From NCBI GenBank assembly GCA_947625845.1, contig CANQQB010000003.1, positions 1-64,000 of the forward strand: 64,000 nucleotides of DNA. Reading direction: 5' to 3'. The notes under the pieces are model-generated. The model had not been told where the DNA came from and made no database searches. It saw only the letters and a list, made by a program, of their open reading frames with translations. The position numbers and the translations under genes were made by a program. The stretch's first letter is position 1, and each line of letters starts with the position of its first letter. Below, one piece after another: positions 29,600 through 39,528 of this stretch. This stretch comes from an uncultured Oscillospiraceae bacterium (GTDB lineage: Bacteria > Bacillota > Clostridia > Oscillospirales > Oscillospiraceae).

Positions 29600-31378
29600 T
29601 TATTCCTCCACGCCCACAACCGCGATATGCAGTTCGTCCAGCTGCTTCTGCTCCACCGTGCCGGGGGCGTCCATCATCAGGTCCTGAGCGTTCTTGTTCA
29701 TGGGGAAGGGGATGATCTCCCGGATGGAGGGCTCGCCGGCCAGGAGCATCACCATCCTGTCCACGCCGGGGGCAATGCCCGCGTGAGGCGGCGCGCCGTA
29801 GCAGAAGGCGTTGTACATGGCGGGGAACTTGGCCTTCACGTCCGCCTCCCCCAGACCCACCATCTCAAAAGCCTTGACCATGATGTCCGGGTCATGGTTC
29901 CGGACCGCGCCGGAGGAAAGCTCCACGCCGTTGCACACCAGGTCGTATTGATAGGCGTAGATGTCCAGGGGGTCCACCTCACCCTTTTCCGCCTTTTCCA
30001 GTATCTCCAGGCCGCCGTTGGGCATGGAGAACGGGTTGTGGCAGAACTCCAGCTGGCCGGATTCCTCCCCGATCTCGAACATGGGGAAGTCCACGATCCA
30101 GCAGAACTCGTACCGCTTCTCGTCCATGTGGCCGGGCACCGCCGCGCCCAGCATCTTCACCGCCACGCCGGCGGTCTTCCGCGCCGCGTCCTTCGTCCCG
30201 GCGGCGATAATGCCCAGACTGCCGGGGACCAGACCCAGGGCCTTGAGGTCTTCTTCATGCCCGGTGAGGAACTTGGCCACGCCGCCCACCAGCGCGCCGG
30301 ATTCGTCCATGCGGACCCAGTAGGGCTTCTGGCCGGACTGGACGGCGATATCGTCGCACAGCTTGTCGATCTGCTTGCGGGTGAGCGCGGCGCCGGTGCA
30401 GGGCACGATCTTCACCACCGCCGCCTGCTCGAAGGGCTGGAAGCCCTCGGCGGCCTTGGCAATATCGGTCATGTCCTTCACGGTCAGGTCTATCCGCAGG
30501 TCCGGCTTGTCGGTGCCATAAATCTCCATGGCGTCGTTAAAGCTGATGCGCCGGAAGGGGGGCTTGGACGCCACGTTATACACGCCGTATTTGGCGAAGA
30601 TGGGGGGCAGCACGTCCTCGATGACGGCGAACACGTCCTCCTGGGTGGCGAAGGCCATCTCCATGTCCAGCTGGTAAAACTCACCGGGGGACCGGTCGCC
30701 GCGAGCGTCCTCGTCCCGGAAGCAGGGGGCGATCTGGAAGTACCTGTCGAAGCCGGAGGTCATGAGAAGCTGCTTGAACTGCTGAGGTGCCTGGGGCAGA
30801 GCGTAGAACTTGCCCGGATGCTTGCGGGCGGGGACCAGATAGTCCCGCGCCCCCTCGGGACTGGAGGCCGTCAGGATAGGCGTGGTGATCTCCAGAAAAT
30901 CGTGGGCCATCATGCCCGCGCGCAGCGCCGCGACCACGTTGCAGCGAAGGACGATGTTCTTCTTCACCGCCGGGTTGCGCAGGTCCAGGTAGCGGTATTT
31001 GAGCCGCAGGCTCTCGTCCGCGTCGCGGCTTCTATTGATCTCAAAGGGCAGCTCGTTATAGTGGCAGCGGCCCAGGACCTCCACCGCCTCCGGGACGATC
31101 TCGATGTCCCCGGTGGGCAGCTTGGGGTTTTTGCTGTCCCGCTCCCGGACCGTGCCGGCGACGGAGACGGTGCTCTCCTTGGCGATGGCCCGGAAGGCCT
31201 TCACCATATCCTCCGTCTCGGCCACCGCCTGGGTAGTGCCGTAAAAGTCCCGTATCACGGCAAAGGCCAGCGCGGAGGATACGACGCGGACATTTTCCAG
31301 CCAGCCCACGATCGTGACCTTTTCCCCGGCGTTTTCAAGCCGCAGTTCATTGCAGGTATGGGTGCGCATCTGTGTCAT
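29600..31378 (-). CDS. aspS: Aspartyl-tRNA synthetase
   Basis: MRTHTCNELRLENAGEKVTIVGWLENVR; FRDEDARGDRSPGEFYQLDMEM; GIAPGVDRMVMLL. Confidence 0.96.
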   Translation of the reverse strand: MTQMRTHTCNELRLENAGEKVTIVGWLENVRVVSSALAFAVIRDFYGTTQAVAETEDMVKAFRAIAKESTVSVAGTVRERDSKNPKLPTGDIEIVPEAVEVLGRCHYNELPFEINRSRDADESLRLKYRYLDLRNPAVKKNIVLRCNVVAALRAGMMAHDFLEITTPILTASSPEGARDYLVPARKHPGKFYALPQAPQQFKQLLMTSGFDRYFQIAPCFRDEDARGDRSPGEFYQLDMEMAFATQEDVFAVIEDVLPPIFAKYGVYNVASKPPFRRISFNDAMEIYGTDKPDLRIDLTVKDMTDIAKAAEGFQPFEQAAVVKIVPCTGAALTRKQIDKLCDDIAVQSGQKPYWVRMDESGALVGGVAKFLTGHEEDLKALGLVPGSLGIIAAGTKDAARKTAGVAVKMLGAAVPGHMDEKRYEFCWIVDFPMFEIGEESGQLEFCHNPFSMPNGGLEILEKAEKGEVDPLDIYAYQYDLVCNGVELSSGAVRNHDPDIMVKAFEMVGLGEADVKAKFPAMYNAFCYGAPPHAGIAPGVDRMVMLLAGEPSIREIIPFPMNKNAQDLMMDAPGTVEQKQLDELHIAVVGVEE

Positions 31379-31381
31379 TTC

Positions 31382-32716
31382 TTATCTCTCCTTCACCGGC
31401 GTCACCGGCGTATGCAAACTCTCTTTTATAATTTCAGCGGCCTGTTCCACGGCCACGGTCACCTGGGTCCCGGCCCGCAGGTCCTTGAGCCCCACGGTGC
31501 CGTTTTTGGCCTCGTCCTCCCCCACCACGGCGGCGTAAGGGATACGCAGCTTGTCCGCGTAGGCGAACTTGGCCTTGGCCTTTTTCCTCTCCGTATACAC
31601 CTGGGTGCGCACCCCGGCAGCGCGCAGCGCGGCGGCGCAGCGGACGGCGTAGTCCAGCTCCTCCCCCAGGGGTATCACCAGCGCGTCGCAGGGGGCGGTG
31701 GGCAGCTCGTCGTTCAAAAGTCCCTGCTCCTGCAAAATATAGAAAAGCCGCGTCACGCCGATGCTCAGCCCCACGCCGGGCAGCTTCCTGTCCGTATAGT
31801 ACCCGGCCAGGTCGTCATACCGCCCGCCGGAGCACACGGACCCCACCTCGGGATGATCCAGAAGCTGCGTCTCGTACACCGTGCCGGTATAGTAGTCCAG
31901 CCCCCGCGCGATGGTCAGGTCCACCCGCCACTTGTCGTCCGGTACCCCCAGGCCCGGCAGCAGCGCCGTCACGGCCTTCAGCTCGGCCAGCCCCTCGTCC
32001 AGCACCGGGTCCTTCCCGGCCAGCGCTTCCAGCGTCCCCATGGGGTCGGACGCGGACAGGATGGACAGCAGCTCCGCCGCCTTGTCCGGCGTCATGCCAA
32101 GCTCCGTCAAAATACCGGCCACCTTTTCCGGACCGATCTTCTCCAGCTTGTCCACCGCGCCCATGACGGCCGCCGGATCGGCCACGTCCAGAAGCTTGAA
32201 CAGGCCGTTTAAGACCTTGCGGTTGTTGATGCGGATGCAAAACCGCTCCAGCCCCAGCCGGCGCAGAGCGTCGCATATGACGGCGGGCATTTCCGCGTCG
32301 CTGGCGATGTCCAGCGTCCCGTCGCCGATCACGTCGATGTCGGCCTGGTAAAACTCCCGGAACCGGCCCCGCTGGGCCCGCTCCCCCCGGTATACCTTGG
32401 CGATCTGGTACCGGCGGAAGGGGAAGGCCAGCCGGCCGGCGTTCATGGCCACGTACTTGGCCAGGGGCACCGTCAAATCGAAGCGAAGAGCCAGGTCGCT
32501 GTCGCCCTTGGCGAAGCGGTAGATCTGTTTTTCCGTCTCGCCGCCGCCCTTGGCCAGCAAGACCTCCGCCGATTCGATGGCGGGGGTGTCGATGGCGGTG
32601 AAGCCGTACAGCTCATAGGTCCGGCGCAGCAGGCGCAGCACCGCGTCCATCTGAGCCTGCTTATCGGGCAGCAGCTCCATAAACCCGGACAGGGTCCGGG
32701 GCTTGATCCGTTGCAT
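31382..32716 (-). CDS. hisS: Histidyl-tRNA synthetase
   Basis: RFDLTVPLAKYVAMN; GLDYYTGTVYE; GGRYDDL. Confidence 0.95.
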   Translation of the reverse strand: MQRIKPRTLSGFMELLPDKQAQMDAVLRLLRRTYELYGFTAIDTPAIESAEVLLAKGGGETEKQIYRFAKGDSDLALRFDLTVPLAKYVAMNAGRLAFPFRRYQIAKVYRGERAQRGRFREFYQADIDVIGDGTLDIASDAEMPAVICDALRRLGLERFCIRINNRKVLNGLFKLLDVADPAAVMGAVDKLEKIGPEKVAGILTELGMTPDKAAELLSILSASDPMGTLEALAGKDPVLDEGLAELKAVTALLPGLGVPDDKWRVDLTIARGLDYYTGTVYETQLLDHPEVGSVCSGGRYDDLAGYYTDRKLPGVGLSIGVTRLFYILQEQGLLNDELPTAPCDALVIPLGEELDYAVRCAAALRAAGVRTQVYTERKKAKAKFAYADKLRIPYAAVVGEDEAKNGTVGLKDLRAGTQVTVAVEQAAEIIKESLHTPVTPVKER

Positions 32717-32725
32717 AGACGCTCC

Positions 32726-33136
32726 TTATTTCTTCTTGTTTTTGGGGTTTACGATATCGCGCCAGGCGAAGTCGCCCCGGCGCAGACCCTGCACCAGTAC
32801 CTCCGCCGTGGCGATATTGGAGGCGAAGGGGATATTGTGGTTGGCGCAGAGAAGGCTTATCTCGTTGACCGGTCCGAACAGCTCCGGGTGATAGGGGTCG
32901 GCGAAGAACAGGACCAGGTCGATCTCGTTATAGGCGATGCGCGCGCCGATCTGCTGCACGCCGCCCTGGGCCGAGCCCATGTAAAGCTCGATGGGCAGGC
33001 CGGTGGCCTCGCTGACCAGCTTGCCGGTGGCGTTGGTGGCAATGATGTTGTGCTCCGCCAGGATGCTGCAATAGGCGATGCAGAACTGGACCATGAGCTC
33101 TTTCTTCCCGTCGTGTGCCATCAATGCGATATTCAT
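32726..33136 (-). CDS. mgsA: Methylglyoxal synthase
   Basis: MNIALMAHDGKKELMVQFC...TNATGKL...GSAQGGVQQIGARI...DPYHPE. Confidence 0.94.
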   Translation of the reverse strand: MNIALMAHDGKKELMVQFCIAYCSILAEHNIIATNATGKLVSEATGLPIELYMGSAQGGVQQIGARIAYNEIDLVLFFADPYHPELFGPVNEISLLCANHNIPFASNIATAEVLVQGLRRGDFAWRDIVNPKNKKK

Positions 33137-33193
33137 GAACGTACCTCCTTGTCGGTTTGACGTGTTGTTTTATTCTTAAATATGCCGCGCGCC

Positions 33194-35296
33194 TCAGCGC
33201 AGCAGGGTCAGCTCGTCCTCCGTGTTCTGGGTACTCACCTGGAAGTCGAAGTAGTACTGGAGCATGTCGCGGGCCATCACGCCCAGGTTGGCGCCCCTGG
33301 AGCCGTTCTCGATGGCCACGGCCACGGCGATCTCCGGGCTCTGGTAGGGGGCAAAGCAGATGAAGAAGGCGTCGTTGGTGCTGCTCTCGGTCTCGGTGGT
33401 GCCGGTCTTGGCGGCCACTTCATATTGGAACCCTGCGAATGGCGTGTACGCGGTGCCCCAGCGGTTGGTGACGGCGCCCCGCATGCCCTCGTGGATCAGG
33501 TCCCAGGTGATCTGCGACGTCTCCACCTGGCTCATGACCTCCGGCTTGCGCTCGTAGACGCTCTCGGAGTAATCGTAGCTGGATGCGGACTTCAGAATGG
33601 AGCAGCTGTACACCGTGCCGCCGTTGGCGATGGCCGCGGCGTACCGGCCCAGCTGCAGCGGCGTGATGCCGGTCAGGCCCTGGCCGATGGAGGCCAGCAG
33701 GGTATCGGCCGCGTACCAGGCCTGGTCCCGCAGGCCCTTATAGAGCTCGGCCTTGTAGGCGGGGGATGACACCCGGCCCGTGGCCTCGGCAAGCTCGATG
33801 CCGGTGGGCTCGCCCAGGCCCAGAAGAGAGGCGTACTTGTCGATGTTGTCGATGCCGATGGTGTCGCCCACGGTGAAGAAGAAGTAGTTGCAGCTATAGG
33901 TCAGCGCGCCGCTGACGTTCAGCTCCCCGTGGGGGCCGCCGGAACAGCCGGGGGCATACCCGTCGGCGATATACTTGTCGAAGATGGTGGTGCAGTTGAC
34001 CATGGTGTCCGCGCCGAAGAAGCCCGTGTCGATGCCCGCCACGGCCATACAGGGCTTCCAGGTGGAGCCGGGAGAGTAAAGGCCGGACAGCACCCGGTTC
34101 GTCAGGGGATGGTTCTCGTTCTCCAGAAGGGTGCTGTAGTCGTCCCAGTAAGTCTCCAGGTTATAGGACGGATAGCTGGCCATTGCCAGCGGCTCGCCGG
34201 TGCGGGTGTCGATGGCCACGATGGCGCCGCCGGTGATCAGCTCCCGCACGTCCCCCGGCCGGTGCTCCGCCTGCGCCAGCTCGTTTTCCGCCTCGGTCTG
34301 CAGGTTCGTCGACTCGATGTAGTTGGCCAGAGTGGACTCGGCGGCGGCCTGTAGTCGGATGTCCAGGGTCAGGTAGATGTTGTTGCCGGGCTTTGGCGTC
34401 TTGGTGTAGGTGGTGCCGGTGACGATGCCGTCCGCGGTGCGGGTGATCTCCGCCTCGCCGTCCACCCCGTGGAGCATGCTCTCAAAGGCGGCCTCCGCGC
34501 CGGACTGGCCCACGATGGCGTCCAGGGGATAGCCCTGGTCCTTGTAGCGCTTATATTGCTCGGCGCTCATCAGGCCCGTGTAGCCCAGAATATGGGGCGC
34601 GTAGGTGGTGTTGTACTCCCGGACGTAGCTGACCTGCACCTCGATGCCGGGCAGGTCCGCCTCCATGAGGGCGGTGATGGTGTTGATGGACACGTCCCGC
34701 GCGAAGATATAGTCGGAGGTATTGATGACCCAGCGCACGTTCACGCAGTAGCGCACGCCGGCGATGATACGCAGGTCCTCGGCGGAGTAGTTGCCGTCGA
34801 TGCTGTACCGGGAGCGCATCTTGGCCATGACCTCCACGGCGGAGGCGTCCGGGTCCAGCTTGTTGGCGTTCAGCCATGCCTTCAGCAGCAGGGACTGGGT
34901 GGAGGACATGTCCGTGAACTCCCAGGGGGGCTCCATGGTGATGGGCAGCTCGTCGTTATAGTGGTCGCCGTTTTCCTCGATGATGGAGCACATCTGCAAA
35001 ATGATCTCGTTGGCCTCGGCGATGGAGATATCGTCGTTCATGAGCAGCTCGTCGTCCTTGATGAGCAGGTTGTTGCAGCTGCGGTTGGACACCAGCAGCC
35101 GGCCGTACCGGTCCATCATGTTGCCCCGCGCGGCCACGACGGTCTCGTGGGAGACGATGGAGTTGACGGATTGCTCATACGCCTGGTTGCCCTGGACGAT
35201 CTGCAGGTCATACAGCTTGACGAAAAACACGGCGAGGACGGCCATGACGAACAGTCCCAAAAACAGCAGCCGGCCTGTGCTTATCAGCTTTCTCAT
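33194..35296 (-). CDS. mrdA: Penicillin-binding protein 2 (transpeptidase)
   Basis: YSPGSTWKP (SxxK), YSCN, AAKTGTTE; adjacent to mreD and mreC. Confidence 0.92.
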   Translation of the reverse strand: MRKLISTGRLLFLGLFVMAVLAVFFVKLYDLQIVQGNQAYEQSVNSIVSHETVVAARGNMMDRYGRLLVSNRSCNNLLIKDDELLMNDDISIAEANEIILQMCSIIEENGDHYNDELPITMEPPWEFTDMSSTQSLLLKAWLNANKLDPDASAVEVMAKMRSRYSIDGNYSAEDLRIIAGVRYCVNVRWVINTSDYIFARDVSINTITALMEADLPGIEVQVSYVREYNTTYAPHILGYTGLMSAEQYKRYKDQGYPLDAIVGQSGAEAAFESMLHGVDGEAEITRTADGIVTGTTYTKTPKPGNNIYLTLDIRLQAAAESTLANYIESTNLQTEAENELAQAEHRPGDVRELITGGAIVAIDTRTGEPLAMASYPSYNLETYWDDYSTLLENENHPLTNRVLSGLYSPGSTWKPCMAVAGIDTGFFGADTMVNCTTIFDKYIADGYAPGCSGGPHGELNVSGALTYSCNYFFFTVGDTIGIDNIDKYASLLGLGEPTGIELAEATGRVSSPAYKAELYKGLRDQAWYAADTLLASIGQGLTGITPLQLGRYAAAIANGGTVYSCSILKSASSYDYSESVYERKPEVMSQVETSQITWDLIHEGMRGAVTNRWGTAYTPFAGFQYEVAAKTGTTETESSTNDAFFICFAPYQSPEIAVAVAIENGSRGANLGVMARDMLQYYFDFQVSTQNTEDELTLLR

Positions 35297-35341
35297 GGGT
35301 ATTGCCTTTCTTTCGGAAAAACGGGGAACACGGCAAACGTC

Positions 35342-35896
35342 TTAATGGCCCATGGGGCGCTCGGCGATGAGCTTGCAGGGCAGATACACCGGCACGGCCC
35401 ACACCAGGCTCCAGCCGGTCTGGATAAGTCCCGTGCGCACCACGCGCCATACGTACCCGCCGCCGTAATACAGCCGCCGGAACGTCTCCGCGTCCTCCCC
35501 GGACAGAAACAGCGTGCGGAACATCTGGCAGAAGGCGATCACGACCAGGGCCAGAGCCGTCATGACCAGATAGGACACCAGCCCTTTTTGCAGCATGTAC
35601 TTGCCCAGCGCGCCAACCAGAAATCCCGCCGCGGGCAGCAATATGGTGAACAGCACCACGTGGTCAGTGTACCCCATGTCGGCGAAAAGTCCCGCCGCCA
35701 GACCCACCAGGCCGCCCCATACGCCGCCCTCGAACAGTCCCACCGCCACCACCAGCGACGGCACCAGCATGGCCTTCACGCCGGCCAGGGGGATGCGGGA
35801 CAGGATCAGGTTCTGCAAAATGAACGCGCCCGCCAGCATAAGGCCGTACACGATGGCCCGCCGGAGCTTGGACAGATCTATTAAGTCAAGTAACAT
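35342..35896 (-). CDS. mreD: Rod shape-determining protein MreD
   Basis: Small multi-TM protein between mreC and mrdA. Confidence 0.85.
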   Translation of the reverse strand: MLLDLIDLSKLRRAIVYGLMLAGAFILQNLILSRIPLAGVKAMLVPSLVVAVGLFEGGVWGGLVGLAAGLFADMGYTDHVVLFTILLPAAGFLVGALGKYMLQKGLVSYLVMTALALVVIAFCQMFRTLFLSGEDAETFRRLYYGGGYVWRVVRTGLIQTGWSLVWAVPVYLPCKLIAERPMGH

Positions 35897-35902
35897 AGCC
35901 CG

Positions 35903-36751
35903 TCACTCCTGCACGGTGAAGTCCGTGATCACGAACACCTGGCTCAGGCTGCCCAGATCGCAGGCGGGCTCCACCACGCCGTACAGCGTCTGGCCGTTGC
36001 CCTCGCTGAGCACGGAGCGGATGTAGCCGATGACCAGGCCCTGGGGGATGGAGCCGCGGCCGGAGGTGAGCACCGCCTCGTCCTCGATGAGCTGAGCGTT
36101 CTCGGAAAGATACGTCAGGCGCAGACAGCCCTCCTGCATGAGCGCGAAGTCGCCCACGCACATGCCCACCGCGCCGGCCTCGCCGACGAGAGCGCCCACG
36201 TCGATGGCCGAGTCGATGACCGTGCGGACGGTGCACCAGGTGTCCCCCAGCTCGATGACCTGGCCCACCAGCGCGCCGTATTCGGTGATCACGCAGTCGC
36301 CCACCTCAAAGGGGTTGGTGGCGTTGGACGAGCCCTTGGACAGCCGGAAGGTGCTCTCCCAGTTGGAGCTGGACCACTCGGTGATCTTGGCCGATTCCAT
36401 GACGTAATCGGTGTGCTTCTCGGCGAAGTTCAAAAGCTCCCGCAGCCGGTCGTTTTCCTCCTTGTACTGGCTCGCGTCGATGGCCGATTGCTGCGCCTCG
36501 GCAAGCTGTGCCCGCAGGGCGTTGTTCTCCGCCACAAGCTGGTCATACTTGTAGATATAGCCGTAAAGGCCCTCTATCCAGTCCACGGCGGAGGCCGCCG
36601 CCTGGCCCACGGGGCTGGCGAGAGCGCCGGTGATGTTGGCGAGCAGCCCCGCCCGGCCGTTCAGCAGGCCGGTGACCAGCGCCACGATCAGCGCCACGGC
36701 GATGACGGCCGCGCCTATGCGCACGCCGTATTTCCTGATGTATTCCTTCAA
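35903..36751 (-). CDS. mreC: Rod shape-determining protein MreC
   Basis: LKEYIRKYGVRIGAAVIAVALIVALVTG...coiled coil...GRGSIPQGLVIGYI; likely TTG start overlapping the maf stop. Confidence 0.88.
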   Translation of the reverse strand: MKEYIRKYGVRIGAAVIAVALIVALVTGLLNGRAGLLANITGALASPVGQAAASAVDWIEGLYGYIYKYDQLVAENNALRAQLAEAQQSAIDASQYKEENDRLRELLNFAEKHTDYVMESAKITEWSSSNWESTFRLSKGSSNATNPFEVGDCVITEYGALVGQVIELGDTWCTVRTVIDSAIDVGALVGEAGAVGMCVGDFALMQEGCLRLTYLSENAQLIEDEAVLTSGRGSIPQGLVIGYIRSVLSEGNGQTLYGVVEPACDLGSLSQVFVITDFTVQE

Positions 36752-37314
36752 GGCAGTCTGACTCCCAGTTTTGCAAGCATCCGGCCCAGTCTGCACAGCG
36801 GCAGGCCGACAACGTTGAAATAGTCTCCCTCGATCTTCTCCACGTAAAGGCCCGCCCGGCCCTGATAGCCGTAGGCCCCGGCCTTGTCCATGGGCTCCCC
36901 GGTGGCCACGTAGGCGGCGATCTCATGCTCCGTCATGGGCCGGAAAAAGACCCGCGTCCGCTCCCAGGCGCTCTCCGCGCGTTCGCCCGCTATCACCGTC
37001 ACGCCGGTATAGACCCGGTGCTCCCGGCCGCTGAGAAGGCGCAGCATCCGTTTGGCGTCGGCCTGGTCACGGGGCTTGCCCAGGATATCCCCGTCCAGCT
37101 CCACCACCGTGTCCGCGCCGATGACCACCGCGTCCGGGTATTTATCCGCCACCTCCCGCGCCTTGGCCCGGGACAGGGCCAGCGCCGTCTGGCCGGCGTC
37201 CGCGCCCGCCGGCGGCGTCTCCGGCCCCGTGGCCGGTATCACGTCGAAGGGCAGGCCCAGATGGCCCAAAAGCTCCCGCCGCCGTGGGGAGGCGGAGGCA
37301 AGGATCAGCTTCAT
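36748..37314 (-). CDS. maf: Maf family nucleotide pyrophosphatase
   Basis: MKLILASASPRRRELLGHLGLPFDVI; VIGADTVVELDG; KAGAYGYQGRAGLYVEKIEGDYFNVVGLPL. Confidence 0.95.
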   Translation of the reverse strand: MKLILASASPRRRELLGHLGLPFDVIPATGPETPPAGADAGQTALALSRAKAREVADKYPDAVVIGADTVVELDGDILGKPRDQADAKRMLRLLSGREHRVYTGVTVIAGERAESAWERTRVFFRPMTEHEIAAYVATGEPMDKAGAYGYQGRAGLYVEKIEGDYFNVVGLPLCRLGRMLAKLGVRLP

Positions 37315-39401
37315 AGCGCTCCTTTCTGATAGGCGCCCCGGCTGGCGTTTGTGGGCAGGTAATCGCTCTCGCCCTTATACCGCCGGGTCACCTGTACGCA
37401 CTCACGGGGGCTCTCCGTGGTGAACAGCAGCCGCGCCCCCCACAGCCCCACGCCGGTATAGGTCTCCGGGTGGTCGGCCAGGAAGGTCTTGCGTGCGTCG
37501 TAGACCGTGTTCCGGCAGCCGAATTCCTTTTCCACCGGATAGACGCTCCCAAAGGCGTCCGACATGCTGGTGGGCGTGGCGCAGGAGCAGCGCCCGGCGC
37601 TGTTGCGGATGACACAGTGCTCCGTGACCATCACGGGCAGGCGGCCGTAGACCACCATCTCCGTGTCCACGGGCTTGACCAGCGCGCCGATCTGCCGGGC
37701 CGTGAGCTCGCAGGACGCGGTCACGGACCGGAACCCGCACCGGCCCAGAAATTGCAGCGACCAGGAATTGGCCGCGTTCAGGCCCAGGTCGCCCCGAGGC
37801 TCCATGCCCGCCTGACGCACCGCCGGCAAAAGTCCCAGGTTATTGACCAGCGCCTGGGTGACGCCCCGGTCCCGCAGCGCGGCCAGCAGCTCCCGCAGCA
37901 CGGGGCTCTCCGCCTCCGACACCACACGGGGCAGCGCCGCCACGATCTGGACGCCCCTGTCCAGAAAATGGGCCAGCGCGCCGCTGCCCGCGGCCAGTAT
38001 CTCCGCCGGCACGTACAGAAGGTCCGGCGCCATAGCGGCCAGCTCCGCCGTGAGCTGCTCCGCTCTCGTCACCTGGAGGATGAGCTTCGGCGGGCCGGAA
38101 AGGCCCTGGTCCGCGGGCTTGGGGGGCAGGTCCCCCCTGGCCGCCGGGTGGGGCACGCGGGTCCTGTCCGCGAGCTGGCCCAAAAGCTCCCGGCGGGCAG
38201 ACTCCACCGCCTCGTCCGGATAGTCCAGATCGGGCGCGATGGCGCACTTGACCTCCACGCAGTTGAAGGGCGTTCCGCCGGTCCGGTATAAAATTTCCCG
38301 TATCCGGGCCTCGGTCACGCCCTGACGGCCCAGGTCGATGGGCTCGTAGCCCCGGACGGCGGCCCGGTTGCCCCGGTCGTCCTCCACGCCGAACAGGGCA
38401 GGTTCCCCGGGGCGCAGCACGGCGTAAAACTTCACCGGCACCCGGCGCAGCTCCCCGCTCATGTAGCGCTTGCGCAGCTCGGAATAGAACCGGGACGGGG
38501 TGCGGTCGGCGGCGGGCGCCGGGGCGAACATCCCCGGTCCGGCCTCGCCGGTATAGTAGCCGTCGGACAGTCCGGCGGCGGAGAAGGCATACAGCAGGTC
38601 GTGTTTTTCTTCCGCGGTGGGCAGGAGCTTTTCCCGCAGGGCGCGGGCATACAGCCGGGTGGTATAGGCCACGTACTCCGGCCTCCGGCCCCGGCCCTCG
38701 ATGACGGCGCCGGCCACGCCCATGGTCTCCAGCGCCTCCAGGTGCTCCATGAGATACACGTCGGCCATGGCCAGGGGGTGCTCGTCCATCCGGCCCCCCA
38801 GGGAGAACCGGCCCCGGCATGGCATGTCGCAGCGCATGCAGTTGTCGCTTCTGTGCTCATGGGCCAGAGCGCCTATGTAACACTGTCCGCCGTGGGCCAC
38901 GCAAACGGGCCCGTGGACGTACACCGCCGCGGGCACGGGGCTGGCCCCGGCGATGGCGGCGATCTGCTCCATGGTCAGCTCCGGTGCCAGGAATATCCGG
39001 CGCAGACCCAGCGCCGCGGCCGCGGCGGCCCCCTCCGCGCTGGTAACGCCCAAGCGGACATCCCCCCAAAGGGGCATGTCCGGCAGCGCCCGGCGCAGCA
39101 CCGACACAAGACCCAGGTCCCGCACGATCAGCGCGTCCGCGCCCTCCCGCGCGGCGAACAGGGCCAGCTCCAGCGCCCGGCCCATGTTCTCGTCCGCGTA
39201 CAGGCCGGGGACGGACACCACCGCCCCGCACCCGCGCACCCGGCAATATCGGATGCTCCGGACCAGCTCGTCCCGGTCAAAGGCGCGCTCATGGCTCCCA
39301 AGAGCGGTGAGCCCCTGGGCCATATATACCGTATCGGCCCCGTTCTGCACGGCGGCGATGACCGCCTCCACGCTTCCCGCGGGCGCAACAAGCTCCAACA
39401 T
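37311..39401 (-). CDS. U32 family peptidase
   Basis: MLELVAPAGSVEAVIAAVQNGADTVYMA; CVAHGGQCYIGALAHEHRSDNCMRCDMPCRG; 4-bp overlap with maf. Confidence 0.9.
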   Translation of the reverse strand: MLELVAPAGSVEAVIAAVQNGADTVYMAQGLTALGSHERAFDRDELVRSIRYCRVRGCGAVVSVPGLYADENMGRALELALFAAREGADALIVRDLGLVSVLRRALPDMPLWGDVRLGVTSAEGAAAAAALGLRRIFLAPELTMEQIAAIAGASPVPAAVYVHGPVCVAHGGQCYIGALAHEHRSDNCMRCDMPCRGRFSLGGRMDEHPLAMADVYLMEHLEALETMGVAGAVIEGRGRRPEYVAYTTRLYARALREKLLPTAEEKHDLLYAFSAAGLSDGYYTGEAGPGMFAPAPAADRTPSRFYSELRKRYMSGELRRVPVKFYAVLRPGEPALFGVEDDRGNRAAVRGYEPIDLGRQGVTEARIREILYRTGGTPFNCVEVKCAIAPDLDYPDEAVESARRELLGQLADRTRVPHPAARGDLPPKPADQGLSGPPKLILQVTRAEQLTAELAAMAPDLLYVPAEILAAGSGALAHFLDRGVQIVAALPRVVSEAESPVLRELLAALRDRGVTQALVNNLGLLPAVRQAGMEPRGDLGLNAANSWSLQFLGRCGFRSVTASCELTARQIGALVKPVDTEMVVYGRLPVMVTEHCVIRNSAGRCSCATPTSMSDAFGSVYPVEKEFGCRNTVYDARKTFLADHPETYTGVGLWGARLLFTTESPRECVQVTRRYKGESDYLPTNASRGAYQKGAL

Positions 39402-39471
39402 AGTTTCCTCTCAGCGTGCGGCCGCGGCCGCGGCACATGCCACCTGTCCCAAAAACCGCATAATCTGTTAT

Positions 39472-39500
39472 ATTATAAACAGTTTCCCTCCATAAAACAA
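39472..39500 (-). promoter_or_regulatory. Putative promoter of the U32 gene
   Basis: Minus strand TTGTTT-N17-TATAAT. Confidence 0.6.
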
Positions 39501-39528
39501 GAGCAAATCCCAATTTCTGGCGGCAAAT

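Noticed and set aside
28754-32212. 1152-aa plus-strand ORF
   Set aside because: Antisense to comM, aspS and hisS, all clear coding matches; runs through repeat R10; His/Gly/Val-rich composition is typical of antisense frames in GC-rich genes.
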